From NCBI RefSeq assembly GCF_001447195.1, contig NZ_LFRI01000324.1, positions 1 to 64,000 of the forward strand: a stretch of DNA of 64,000 nt. The letters are read 5' to 3'. The notes below the pieces were generated by a model. The model was given only the letters and a program-made list of their open reading frames with translations. It was not told where the DNA came from and ran no database searches. Shown piece by piece: positions 1-8,322 of this stretch; position 1 is the stretch's first letter, and each line of letters opens with the position of its first letter. Both the position numbers and the translations under genes were made by a program. The stretch comes from Aquabacterium parvum. Its GTDB lineage: Bacteria; Pseudomonadota; Gammaproteobacteria; Burkholderiales; Burkholderiaceae_C.

Positions 1-136
1 CAGACTGGGGGCGGGCGGCGCATGACTGGAAGGCCGCAATGAACCAATTCGCCATCCTTTACGAGGACAGATTTCTTCAACCCTCCGTCTGACCAAGGCG
101 GTGTTCAGCCTCAAACACAAAAAATCTGACAGTCCC
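1..136 (+). mobile_element. Right end of an IS256-family insertion sequence
   Basis: After the transposase stop, positions 110-136 read CTCAAACACAAAAAATCTGA and then CAGTCCC. Reversed, this begins GGGACTGTCAGATTTTTTGT, the type of terminal repeat typical of IS256-family elements. Homology to the Tle5 phospholipase begins directly after it, so the IS has apparently cut that gene. An 8-9 bp target duplication would start at 137 (TTGATCTGG); its partner lies outside the window. Confidence 0.5.
3..92 (+). pseudogene. IS256-family (Mutator) transposase, C-terminal end only
   Basis: An open frame enters from the left edge and stops at 90-92. Its last residues (DWKAAMNQFAILYEDRF) resemble the usual C-terminus of IS256/Mutator-type DDE transposases, which end in a W-x3-LNQFAI-x-F-x-RF-like segment. 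Only 29 residues are visible, so neither the catalytic DDE residues nor the intactness of the gene can be judged. A probable terminal inverted repeat lies just downstream. The family call rests on recall of this C-terminal motif and is moderately sure. Confidence 0.55.
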
Positions 137-415
137 TTGATCTGGCATTCACCTGCACGCACGAGGCGGATCGTATCCCTGGGCATTCAAGAGTATGCGA
201 AACAAATGCCCGTGTCTGAGGCGTTTTGGAAAGCTGCTGCACCCAAAGCAGCACCTCAAGGCATCCAAGGTTTCTTCACGGCCCTGCCGATCGACTGGAC
301 TCGCGGCGAAAACAACCACCCGGACATGAACAAGGTCCTGCTCACACAGGTGCCCGCCCAAGGCACCTACCATGCGCAAGCACTGCGCAACGACACGCAG
401 GAGCAAATTGGATGA
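137..415 (+). pseudogene. Tle5-type T6SS phospholipase D, 3' fragment A (cut by IS)
   Basis: This is the last 92 codons of a Tle5-like phospholipase, ending in the family tail GIQGFFTALPIDWTRGENN. It matches the C-terminus of the longer copy ending at 6327 almost residue for residue from SLGIQEYAK onward. Between the IS end and that point the spacing is conserved but the sequence is not. Both HKD catalytic motifs are absent. No start codon of its own is evident, so expression would depend on the IS or on read-through. The stop overlaps the next gene's start as ATGA, the toxin-immunity coupling seen three times here. Confidence 0.7.
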
Positions 416-568
416 TGACCAAAGCGCCGCCCTACCTTCGACCCAACGCACGATGGGCATTGGCAGTGCTGATGTTGATCAGCATGACTGCATGCGGCCA
501 AAGCAACGCCAACAAAGCGGTCCCCTACTCAAAGCAGTCAGGTTGGAACAGTGTGTGCCTGGGCACCA
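179..568 (+). repeat. Direct repeat 1: toxin 3' end plus immunity 5' end (copy at 6091-6480)
   Basis: The segment covering the last codons of tle5 and the first ~50 codons of tli is nearly identical to 6091-6480 (constant offset 5912). Homology fades after the VCLGT codons, where the variable part of the immunity gene starts. Confidence 0.75.
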
Positions 569-1767
569 TCCTGGTGGACTTGCCCGACAAAATTCACTTG
601 GGCGCATCGCCATTGCGGCATGACACGGGTTACAGCCTTGGTGAAGCGCTTAGGGGCGCAGCAACCGGCAATCAGAAAGTGGGCAATATCGAATATCAAG
701 AAACCGTCCTGGGGACGGCTGAAAATCTGCGTGTCTTCAAGATAGCTGCCAATTTTAAGTCTGTCGTTCAGCCCGGATTGAACCTTGACCCCGAGCAACG
801 TGAAGAGCGCAAAGCGCATGTGCGCGAGGTGGATGTTGGTGACCCAAATGCTTACGCATTTCGGCAATATGGTATTTACGACATTGGTTACTTGGATTCT
901 TCAGATAAAAGGCTGAGGACATTCTCTGGCGCGCTTCGTGTATTTACTGATCAAGAAGAGTACGAGCGGATGTTTCGCTCGTTCACCGACGCCGACATTC
1001 GAGCCTTCTACCAACACCTGCGCACCAACCTCTACCGCGCCCGCGCCCCCGAAGAGTTACCCACCGAACCCGGCGTGTGCACCCCCTTCGGTCTGTTCCG
1101 CCAGCAAGCTGGCGAGCCGATGCCCAGATTCGATGTCGAGGTGCCGCTGCGCAGCCTGAAGTACCCCAGCCTGGTGTTCTTCGTGCGCGTGAAGACGCCC
1201 GACGACAACGCCCCCAAGGACATCAAAGACCTGCCCGACTCCAACCACGTGACCATGGACGACATCAAATCGCTCAAGGGCATGGAGGGTGTGCTGCTGC
1301 TGGCCAACCTGATGGGCATCAAGCAAACCGTGGGGCCTGAGCCTTTGGCAATCGCCGGCCAACCCGGCCGCCTGCTGGCGCGCGAGTACCACCACGACGG
1401 TGGGTTGGACCCCAACGGCGGCGGACCGGGCGCCGCCTACGAAATGCAGGCCGATGTGCTGGGCGTTCAAGGCCGTCCCGACATGCCCGCCATGACCATC
1501 CGCATGGCCGCCATGCTGCCGGACAAGGAGCCGTATCCCAAGCCAACCAGGCAATGGAACCCGTCCAAGCAGCGCTTCGAGATGGTGCCCTTCAAACCTG
1601 CACGCCCCGGCATCCGGGGCATCCAGCCACCGCCGTTCGATCAGGGCTTGGTCTACTTCCGACTGGTGCTGTCCAGCTTGCGGCCTGCCGATGCGGTGGC
1701 GGCGAGCGTGACGGGGGCGGCTGTGCCGGGCACGGGGGCCAAGCCGGCGGCAGCCCCCCTTCCCTGA
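412..1767 (+). CDS. T6SS immunity lipoprotein (Tli4-like), copy A
   Basis: This 451-residue predicted lipoprotein has a signal peptide ending in a lipobox-like MTAC near residue 28, so it should be anchored in the periplasm, where Tle phospholipases act. The VCLGTILVDLP segment after the signal and the large C-terminal half resemble the two-domain Tli4 immunity family (Tli4_N, Tli4_C). It presumably binds and blocks the phospholipase encoded upstream. The start is set by the 4-base ATGA overlap with toxin fragment A. Its first ~50 residues and everything after about residue 200 are almost identical to the copy at 6324, while the middle differs. The family is fairly sure; which toxin it neutralises is inferred. 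Confidence 0.75.
   Translation: MMTKAPPYLRPNARWALAVLMLISMTACGQSNANKAVPYSKQSGWNSVCLGTILVDLPDKIHLGASPLRHDTGYSLGEALRGAATGNQKVGNIEYQETVLGTAENLRVFKIAANFKSVVQPGLNLDPEQREERKAHVREVDVGDPNAYAFRQYGIYDIGYLDSSDKRLRTFSGALRVFTDQEEYERMFRSFTDADIRAFYQHLRTNLYRARAPEELPTEPGVCTPFGLFRQQAGEPMPRFDVEVPLRSLKYPSLVFFVRVKTPDDNAPKDIKDLPDSNHVTMDDIKSLKGMEGVLLLANLMGIKQTVGPEPLAIAGQPGRLLAREYHHDGGLDPNGGGPGAAYEMQADVLGVQGRPDMPAMTIRMAAMLPDKEPYPKPTRQWNPSKQRFEMVPFKPARPGIRGIQPPPFDQGLVYFRLVLSSLRPADAVAASVTGAAVPGTGAKPAAAPLP
1016..1710 (+). repeat. Direct repeat 2: immunity gene 3' half (copy at 6931-7625)
   Basis: The conserved C-terminal half of tli A matches tli C with offset 5915 and only scattered substitutions; tli B (about 3585-4290) is a more diverged third copy. 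Confidence 0.75.
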
Positions 1768-1780
1768 GGGCTGAGGCGAG

Positions 1781-3001
1781 ATGATCCGGAAGGCGGCACT
1801 TGCAAAACAAGCGATGCCATCCGCTGCCCTCAAGCACCTGCTGTCGCAAAGCGGGGCGCGCATCAAGTCAGCCTTGACGCTCATCGGCAAGAACGCCCAA
1901 GGCGACAAGCTGCCGCAAAACCAGATCTGCTGGGCGCTGGGCCAGCGCATCGAGCACGCGGTGCGCTGCAACTTCCCCTTCCATGCCTTCGTGGTCTTGC
2001 CCGTTCACCCCGAGGGCCGGCTCGATGACCTGGCCATCATCGGCCAGATCCACTGGACCATGCAAAGCCTGGTCTACGGCAGCCACAGCCTGGTCAACCG
2101 CGTGCGCTGCGCGATTGCGGCCAAGAAGATGCTGGCAGGCAAGAAGGTGATCCGCATGGAGTTGTGGCAGGCCATGCTGGCGAAAGCGCGAGAGGGCAAA
2201 CCCAAAGAGCGTCCCTACGAAAAAATCACGCCCGAAGAATGGGCCCCGTACCTGACGCTGCTGAACCTGCGCAATTGCGAGATGGTGGGCGGCAAGCTGC
2301 GCACCGAGCAGATCTACGTGCACAGCAAGCTGCTGATCGTGGATGACGCCGAGGTGGTGATCGGCAGCGCCAACATCAACGACCGCAGCCTCAATGGCGA
2401 CCGCGACAGCGAGCTGGCCGTGTTCGTCAACGACACGGCCTGGCGCGATTCGATGACGCATGGCTGTCCCACCAAGGTCTGCGCCTTCGGGCACCAGTTG
2501 CGCACCGACTTGTGGCGCAAGCACCTGGCCCTGGCGGGCAATGACAATGCGGTGGTCAAGCCTGCTTCAGCCCTGGCTGGCTTGATGGAGCAGCCTGCCA
2601 CGCCGCAGACAGTCAAGCTCATCCAGCAGATTGCCAAGGCCAATCAGGCGGCGTATGAGCGGACGTTTGCGCATGTGCCGCGGAATAGACAGGTGGGAAA
2701 TCCAGATTGCGAAGCTTCAATCTGGCCCATGGTCGATCGATCTCTGAAGCCTGAAGTAGCACTCAGCAAGATTCAAACCTACGCCCACCAGATGCCATTC
2801 TCCGAAGCCTTTTGGAAGACCGCAGCTCCAAAGGCTGCACCACAAGGCATTCAGGGCTTTTTCACCGCCTTGCCCATCGACTGGACTGCGGGCGAGAACA
2901 ACCATCCTGACATGAACAAAATCCTGCTTACCCAAGTGCCCACCGACAGCCTGCACTATGCACACGCTTTGAACAACGACACGTCGGAGCAAACAGGATG
3001 A
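1781..3001 (+). pseudogene. Tle5-type phospholipase D, 5'-truncated copy B
   Basis: This 406-codon frame carries only the second half of a Tle5 enzyme. It has the second HKD motif (VHSKLLIVDD; His181, Lys183, Asp188) followed by IGSANINDRS, and the usual GENN-type C-terminus. PLD enzymes need two HKD motifs to form one active site; the first is missing here. Homology to copy C begins at 1819, preceded by about 50 unrelated bases. A GAGG stretch 7-10 bases before ATG 1781 means a truncated product could be translated. The stop overlaps the next immunity gene (ATGA at 2998). I read it as a recombination remnant that keeps its immunity partner rather than an active toxin. Confidence 0.75.
1819..2680 (+). 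repeat. Direct repeat 3: toxin HKD2 region (copy at 5148-6009)
   Basis: The HKD2-bearing part of toxin copies B and C aligns at constant offset 3329 with high identity. The left border is sharp (ATCCGC at 1819/5148). The right border lies just past the GCATGTGCCG at 2671/6000, after which a short variable linker begins. Confidence 0.75.
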
Positions 3002-4332
3002 CGGCCCAAGCACCCCTGAGCCTATGGCCCGCAGGTCGATGGACCCTCGTTTTGCTGACCTTGTTGAGCATGACCGCCTGCGGCCAAAGCAATGCAAACA
3101 AGGCCGCGCCCTATGTGAAGTCACCCGATTGGAGCAGCGTCTGCCTGGGCACCATAGTGGTCGATTTGCCCAAGCAGATCGAAGTGGCCGACTCGGGCAT
3201 GGACCATCAGAGCGGCTATGGATTTGACGAAAAGTTTCGTGGGGCCGCAACTGGCAACCAGAGCGTCGGCAACATTGGATATCAAGAAACCGCTCCAGCT
3301 ACCCTCAAAGATCTGCAATCCATCAAAGGCAGCGCAAAGTTCAAGCTGATTGACCGTCGAATCATTCATTGGCCTGACAAGAGTGATCCAGAGCTTCAGA
3401 AGTTCAAAAAGCACACGGGCGAAGTGCCCTTGAAGGATCCGCAGGCTTACGCCTTCAGGATGTATGGTGCGTTCGATCTGGGCTACCTTGATCCGGCTGA
3501 CCAGCGCATCCGCCTGTTTGATGGCGGGGTGCCGGGCGACAAGCCCAAAGAGGTATACACCGTCACCGAGCACCAAGCCTTCTACCAACACCTGCGCACC
3601 AAGTTCTACCGAGCCCGCGCCCCTGAAGAGCTGCCCACCGAACCCGGCGTATGCACTCCTTTCGGGCTCTTCCGCCAGCTTGAAGGCCAGCCGATACCCA
3701 GGTTCAATGTCGAGGTACCACTTCGCAGTCTGAAGCACCCCAGCCTGGTCTTCTTCGTGCGCGTGCAGACACCCCATGAGGGCGCTCCCAAGAACATCAA
3801 AGACCTGCCCGATCCCAACAGCGTCACCTTGGACGACCTCAAGTCGCTCAAGGGCATGGAAGGCATCTTGCTGCTGGCCAACCTGGCTGGCATCAAGCAG
3901 GCCGTGGGCCCCGAGCCTGTGGCCATTGCTGGCCAACCAGGCCGCCTGCTGGCCCGTGAGTACCACCACGATGGCGGGCTGGCCCACAACGGCGGCGGCC
4001 CCGGTGCCGCCTACGAAATGCAGGCCGATGTGGTGGGTGTGCAAGGCCGCCCCGACATGCCCGCCATGACCATCCGCATGGCCGCCATGCTGCCTGACAA
4101 AGAACCCTACCCCCCGCCCACCAAGCAGTGGAATTCGACCAAGCAGCGTTTCGAGATGGTGCCCTTCAAGCCCGCGCGCCCTGGCATCCGTGGCATCCAG
4201 CCACCACCGTTTGAAGAGGGCCTGGCTTACTTCCGCCAAGTGCTGGCCAGCGTGCGGCCTGCCGATGCGGTGCTGGCCGGTGTGGCTGCGCAGGCTGCCG
4301 CAGATACGACCGCCAAGCCCCCCCAGCCTTGA
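2998..4332 (+). CDS. T6SS immunity lipoprotein (Tli4-like), copy B
   Basis: A 444-residue lipoprotein with the same layout as copies A and C: short signal peptide with MTAC lipobox, the CLGTIVVDLP segment, a variable N-terminal domain to about residue 195 and a conserved C-terminal domain. It is the most divergent of the three throughout, including the conserved half (for example QLEGQPIPRFNVEV against QQAGEPMPRFDVEV). The start overlaps the stop of toxin copy B, so translation is probably coupled. Function as periplasmic protection against a Tle5-type lipase is inferred from family and position. Confidence 0.75.
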   Translation: MTAQAPLSLWPAGRWTLVLLTLLSMTACGQSNANKAAPYVKSPDWSSVCLGTIVVDLPKQIEVADSGMDHQSGYGFDEKFRGAATGNQSVGNIGYQETAPATLKDLQSIKGSAKFKLIDRRIIHWPDKSDPELQKFKKHTGEVPLKDPQAYAFRMYGAFDLGYLDPADQRIRLFDGGVPGDKPKEVYTVTEHQAFYQHLRTKFYRARAPEELPTEPGVCTPFGLFRQLEGQPIPRFNVEVPLRSLKHPSLVFFVRVQTPHEGAPKNIKDLPDPNSVTLDDLKSLKGMEGILLLANLAGIKQAVGPEPVAIAGQPGRLLAREYHHDGGLAHNGGGPGAAYEMQADVVGVQGRPDMPAMTIRMAAMLPDKEPYPPPTKQWNSTKQRFEMVPFKPARPGIRGIQPPPFEEGLAYFRQVLASVRPADAVLAGVAAQAAADTTAKPPQP

Positions 4333-4353
4333 CTTGCACATCTACGTGATGCC

Positions 4354-6327
4354 ATGAATGTTGCCCAAGATGCCGTTGCACACGGGCGACCTTGGCATCA
4401 TGCTGCGCGAGTCGCCCAACAAAACACGGAGCCGCCGCCCGACTGGCTGATGCGGCCTGTAGAGGCCCTGATGCGCCCGGTGCCCGAGCGGCTGGATCAG
4501 GCGCGGCTTCTGGCCGAAGTGCAGGTCTTGCAGCGCGTGCGCGCGGGCAAGCTCACACCCGCCGATGTCACACAGCCGCTGCAAGCCATCGGCGAGTTCA
4601 TGAAGCTGAGCTACCGCAGCCTGCTGGAAGCAGCCTGGCGCGGCCAGCGCGCCCACGGCGACCTGTTCAAGCCACAGGTGCAAAGCGCACCTGCAGGCGG
4701 CGCCATCCTGGCCGACGACCAGCCGCGCCAGCCCTGGCAGGACGTGCACATGCGCATGGAGGGCCCTGCTGTCTATGACGCGGCCATGAACTTCATCCGC
4801 CGCTGGAACAGCCTGCAACACAGCTACCTGGCGGGTGACGCCGATTTGCGCAGCAAGGTGCGCGTGCCTGACAGCCTGGTGCCCCAAGAGCCGGCCTACA
4901 CCGCCAAGGGACCTGGCTCGGCCAAGGTGCGCGTGCTGCGCAGCGCATCGCTGAAGCTGCAACAACAAGAACGCGCAGCCATGCCGCAATTGCCCGCCCC
5001 GCAGGTCGTTCAGCACGACATCCACGACGTGATGGTGCGGCTCATCTTGGGCGCCACGCACTTTGTCTACATCGAGAGTCAGTTTTTTCAGAGTCGGTTC
5101 GGGGTGCCCTCGATCAACCCGGCCTCCAAGGAAGGCCAAGACCTGCAATCCGCCGCCCTCAAGCACCTGCTGTCGCAAAGCGGGGCGCGCATCAAGTCAG
5201 CTTTGACGCTCATCGGCAAGAACGCCCAAGGCGACAAGCTGCCGCAGAACCAGATTTGCTGGGCGCTGGGCCAACGCATCGAGCACGCGGTGCGCAACGA
5301 CTTCCCCTTCCACGCCTTCGTGGTCTTGCCCGTTCACCCCGAGGGCCGGCTCGATGACCTGGCCATCATCGGCCAGATCCACTGGACCATGCAAAGCCTG
5401 GTCTACGGCAGCCACAGCCTGGTCAACCGCGTGCGCTGCGCGATCGCGGCCAAAAAGTTGCTGGCGGGCAAGGAGGTGATTCGCCGTGAGTTGTGGCAGG
5501 CGATGCTGCAAAAGGTGCGAGAAGGTGAACCCGGGCTGCGTCCTTACGAGCAGATCACGGCCGCCGAATGGGCGCCTTACCTCACGCTGCTGAACCTGCG
5601 CAACTGTGAGGTGGTTGGCGGCAAGCTGCGCACGGAACAGATCTACGTGCACAGCAAGCTGCTGATCGTGGACGACGCCGAGGTGGTGATCGGCAGCGCC
5701 AACATCAACGACCGCAGCCTCAACGGCGACCGCGACAGCGAGCTGGCCGTGTTCGTCAACGACACCGCCCTGCGCGAGTCGATGACGCACGGCTGCGCCA
5801 CCAAGGTGTGCACGTTTGGGCACCAGTTGCGGGTTGACCTGGGGCGCAAGCACCTGGCCCTGGCGGGCAACGGCAACGCGGTGGTCAAGCCGGCTTCAGC
5901 CCTGGCCGCCCTGATGGAGCAGCCTGCCACGCCGCAGGCGATCAAGCTCATCCAGCAGATCGCCACGGCCAATCAGGCAGCGTATGAACAAGCGTTTGCG
6001 CATGTGCCGAGAAGTCAACAGAGTGGGGCACCCGAAAGAATCAAGGCGTCGATATGGCCTATGGTCAACAGGGACAAAGATTCACCTTCTCTGGGCATTC
6101 AAGAGTACGCGAAACAAATGCCCTTTTCCGAGGCGTTTTGGAAGGCGCCTGCACCCAAAGCAGTACCTCAAGGCATCCAAGGCTTCTTCACGGCCCTGCC
6201 GATTGACTGGACTCGAGGCGAAAACAACCACCCGGACATGAATAAGGTCCTGCTCACACAGGTGCCCGCCGAAGGCACCTACCATGCGCAAGCATCGCGC
6301 AACGACACGCAGGAGCAAATTGGATGA
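4354..6327 (+). CDS. Tle5-type T6SS phospholipase D, longest copy (C), lacks first HKD
   Basis: The largest toxin copy, 657 codons. It contains the second HKD motif (His433, Lys435, Asp440; IGSANINDRS after it), the segment QPWQDVHMRMEGPAVYD that in Tle5 enzymes follows the first catalytic half, and the GENN-type C-terminus. I can find no first H-x-K-x4-D motif in it, so the active site would be incomplete. The first ~30 codons look out of frame: another frame starting at ATG 4358 reads MLPKMPLHTGDLGIMLRESP before stopping at 4450, which suggests a frameshift or recombination scar at the 5' end. Tle5 proteins are usually somewhat longer (about 700 residues or more). It is either a pseudogene or a truncated toxin. 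The stop overlaps the immunity gene by ATGA. Confidence 0.7.
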   Translation: MNVAQDAVAHGRPWHHAARVAQQNTEPPPDWLMRPVEALMRPVPERLDQARLLAEVQVLQRVRAGKLTPADVTQPLQAIGEFMKLSYRSLLEAAWRGQRAHGDLFKPQVQSAPAGGAILADDQPRQPWQDVHMRMEGPAVYDAAMNFIRRWNSLQHSYLAGDADLRSKVRVPDSLVPQEPAYTAKGPGSAKVRVLRSASLKLQQQERAAMPQLPAPQVVQHDIHDVMVRLILGATHFVYIESQFFQSRFGVPSINPASKEGQDLQSAALKHLLSQSGARIKSALTLIGKNAQGDKLPQNQICWALGQRIEHAVRNDFPFHAFVVLPVHPEGRLDDLAIIGQIHWTMQSLVYGSHSLVNRVRCAIAAKKLLAGKEVIRRELWQAMLQKVREGEPGLRPYEQITAAEWAPYLTLLNLRNCEVVGGKLRTEQIYVHSKLLIVDDAEVVIGSANINDRSLNGDRDSELAVFVNDTALRESMTHGCATKVCTFGHQLRVDLGRKHLALAGNGNAVVKPASALAALMEQPATPQAIKLIQQIATANQAAYEQAFAHVPRSQQSGAPERIKASIWPMVNRDKDSPSLGIQEYAKQMPFSEAFWKAPAPKAVPQGIQGFFTALPIDWTRGENNHPDMNKVLLTQVPAEGTYHAQASRNDTQEQIG

Positions 6328-7664
6328 TGACAAAAGCGCCGTCCTACCTTCGCCCCACGGCACGATGGGCATTGACCACGCTGATGTTGATCAGCATGAC
6401 TGCATGCGGCCAAAGCAACGCCAACAAAGCGGCCCCATACGCGAAGCAGTCAGGTTGGAGCAGTGTGTGCCTCGGCACCGCTCTGGTTGATTTGCCCGAG
6501 AAGATTGAGGTGGCTGACTCGGGCATGGAGCACAACAGCGGCTATGGGTTCGACCACAAGTTTCTTGGGGCGGCGTCAGCGCGTCCCTGGGTAGCCAATC
6601 TCCAGATACAAGAGACCGCCCCCGCGACCTTTAAAAACCTGCAATCCATTAAAGGCATAGCCAATTTCAGGAACATCATCGAGCCGACGCTGAACCTGTC
6701 TCCAGAAGAGCGAGAAAGATACAAGCAATACGCTCGTGAAGTCATCGTTGGCGAAACCAATGCCTATGCTTTCCGTACATATGGTTCATACGACATCGGC
6801 TATCTGGACCTGAAAGATCAACGCATTCGCCTGTTTGACGGCGGAATGAGGATGAACGACTGGGGTCTCGGTTTTGCCGGGAAGCCAAAAGAAGACTACA
6901 CCGACGCTGATCTACAAGCGTTTTACAAACACCTGCGCACCAACCTTTACCGCGCCCGCGCCCCCGAAGAGCTTCCCACCGAACCCGGCGTGTGCACCCC
7001 CTTCGGCCTGTTCCGCCAGCAAGCTGGCGAGCCCATGCCCAGATTCGATGTCGAGGTGCCACTTCGCAGCCTGAAGTACCCCAGCCTGGTGTTCTTCGTG
7101 CGCGTGAAGACGCCCGACGACAACGCCCCCAAGGACATCAAAGACCTGCCCGACCCCAATCACGTCTCCATGGACGACATCAAGTCGCTCAAGGGCATGG
7201 AGGGCATCTTGTTGTTGGCCAACCTGATGGGCATCAAGCAAACAGTGGGGCCTGAGCCGGTGGCGATTGCCGGCCAGCCTGGCCGCCTGCTGGCGCGCGA
7301 GTACCACCACGACGGTGGGCTGGACCCCAACGGCGGTGGCCCGGGCGCCGCCTACGAAATGCAGGCCGATGTGCTGGGCGTTCAAGGCCGGCCCGACATG
7401 CCCGCCATGACCATCCGCATGGCCGCCATGCTGCCGGACAAGGAGCCCTATCCCAAGCCAACCAGGCAATGGAACCCGTCCAAGCAGCGCTTCGAGATGG
7501 TGCCCTTCAAGCCTGCGCGCCCCGGCATCCGGGGCATCCAGCCACCGCCGTTCGATCAGGGCCTGGCCTACTTCAGACTGGTGCTGTCCAGCTTGCGGCC
7601 TGCCGATGCGGTGGCGGCGAGCGTGGCGGGGGTGCCTGCGCCATCCACCGCAGCCAAGCCTTGA
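6324..7664 (+). CDS. T6SS immunity lipoprotein (Tli4-like), copy C
   Basis: A 446-residue lipoprotein (lipobox MTAC near residue 28) paired with the longest toxin copy through an ATGA overlap. Its N-terminal ~50 residues and C-terminal half nearly equal copy A at DNA level, whereas residues ~53-200 resemble copy B in part (EVADSGM, RIRLFDGG). That mosaic pattern implies gene conversion within the array. Predicted role: periplasmic inhibitor of a Tle5 phospholipase delivered by sister cells or neighbours. Confidence 0.75.
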   Translation: MMTKAPSYLRPTARWALTTLMLISMTACGQSNANKAAPYAKQSGWSSVCLGTALVDLPEKIEVADSGMEHNSGYGFDHKFLGAASARPWVANLQIQETAPATFKNLQSIKGIANFRNIIEPTLNLSPEERERYKQYAREVIVGETNAYAFRTYGSYDIGYLDLKDQRIRLFDGGMRMNDWGLGFAGKPKEDYTDADLQAFYKHLRTNLYRARAPEELPTEPGVCTPFGLFRQQAGEPMPRFDVEVPLRSLKYPSLVFFVRVKTPDDNAPKDIKDLPDPNHVSMDDIKSLKGMEGILLLANLMGIKQTVGPEPVAIAGQPGRLLAREYHHDGGLDPNGGGPGAAYEMQADVLGVQGRPDMPAMTIRMAAMLPDKEPYPKPTRQWNPSKQRFEMVPFKPARPGIRGIQPPPFDQGLAYFRLVLSSLRPADAVAASVAGVPAPSTAAKP

Positions 7665-7671
7665 GCGTCAG

Positions 7672-8103
7672 ATGCAACAAGGCCCCGACGAAGTTCGCAT
7701 CCTGATCGAAGAGGGTGCCGTGCTGCGCCTTGAAGGCGCCATGGACACGGCCGAGTGGGGTCGGCAGGCCATGTTGGGGCTGGCGTGCTCGGCGTTGCTC
7801 GACGGGCGAGCGGTGTTGCTGCAGGATTGGCTGCCGGGGCTGGATGTCGAATGTCACGGCTCGATGTTGAACCATGGCGCGCCAGTGTCCTTGGATTGTC
7901 GTGACGACCTGAGCGAATGGCATGCACGCGCTCGTTGGTGGCTGGATTTGCCAACTGCCACGGCGCCCAGTGTGTACAGCCTGCAAACCTCTGCAGGGCT
8001 GCTGCGCATGCACGCACGGCGGCGTGCTTCGGGCAACTCCGATCAGGTCATGCGTTTGGTGTGCGATTGGGGGGCATCCATCTTTGACACAGCGTTTCGC
8101 TGA
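7672..8103 (+). CDS. Hypothetical protein, 143 aa, last gene of the Tle/Tli array
   Basis: No family recognised. The product is soluble-looking, without signal peptide or membrane segment, acidic to neutral with several Trp residues (DWLPG, ARWWLDLP, CDWGASIF). It starts 7 bases after the last immunity gene and so is probably co-transcribed with it. The ATG at 7672 follows the immunity stop closely; in-frame codons further upstream would overlap that gene. Position suggests a link to the secretion-toxin locus, but nothing in the sequence proves it. Confidence 0.6.
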   Translation: MQQGPDEVRILIEEGAVLRLEGAMDTAEWGRQAMLGLACSALLDGRAVLLQDWLPGLDVECHGSMLNHGAPVSLDCRDDLSEWHARARWWLDLPTATAPSVYSLQTSAGLLRMHARRRASGNSDQVMRLVCDWGASIFDTAFR

Positions 8104-8322
8104 CGTTTGCGAAGCCTGCCCGAGCCCGTTGGTGTCGCACGATATTCGTGAAGTGATGCCTTGCCTCAGGCCTGGGCATTTCTGTCCGGTTCGGTTTTGT
8201 GCGGCCAGCGGTATCCGTCACGATGCGGGACGTGACGCGAAACCGCTCCCCCGCAGCTGGGTGTGTTCGGCGTGGCGCGATTCATCCATTTGTATCAGTT
8301 TGAATCGCGTACGATCGAAGCC

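Noticed and set aside
8180-8270. Possible cobalamin riboswitch before the response regulator
   Set aside because: AAACCGCTCCCCCGCAGCTGG looks vaguely like riboswitch blocks, but the B12-box and the surrounding stems are not present, and the downstream gene is unrelated to cobalamin.
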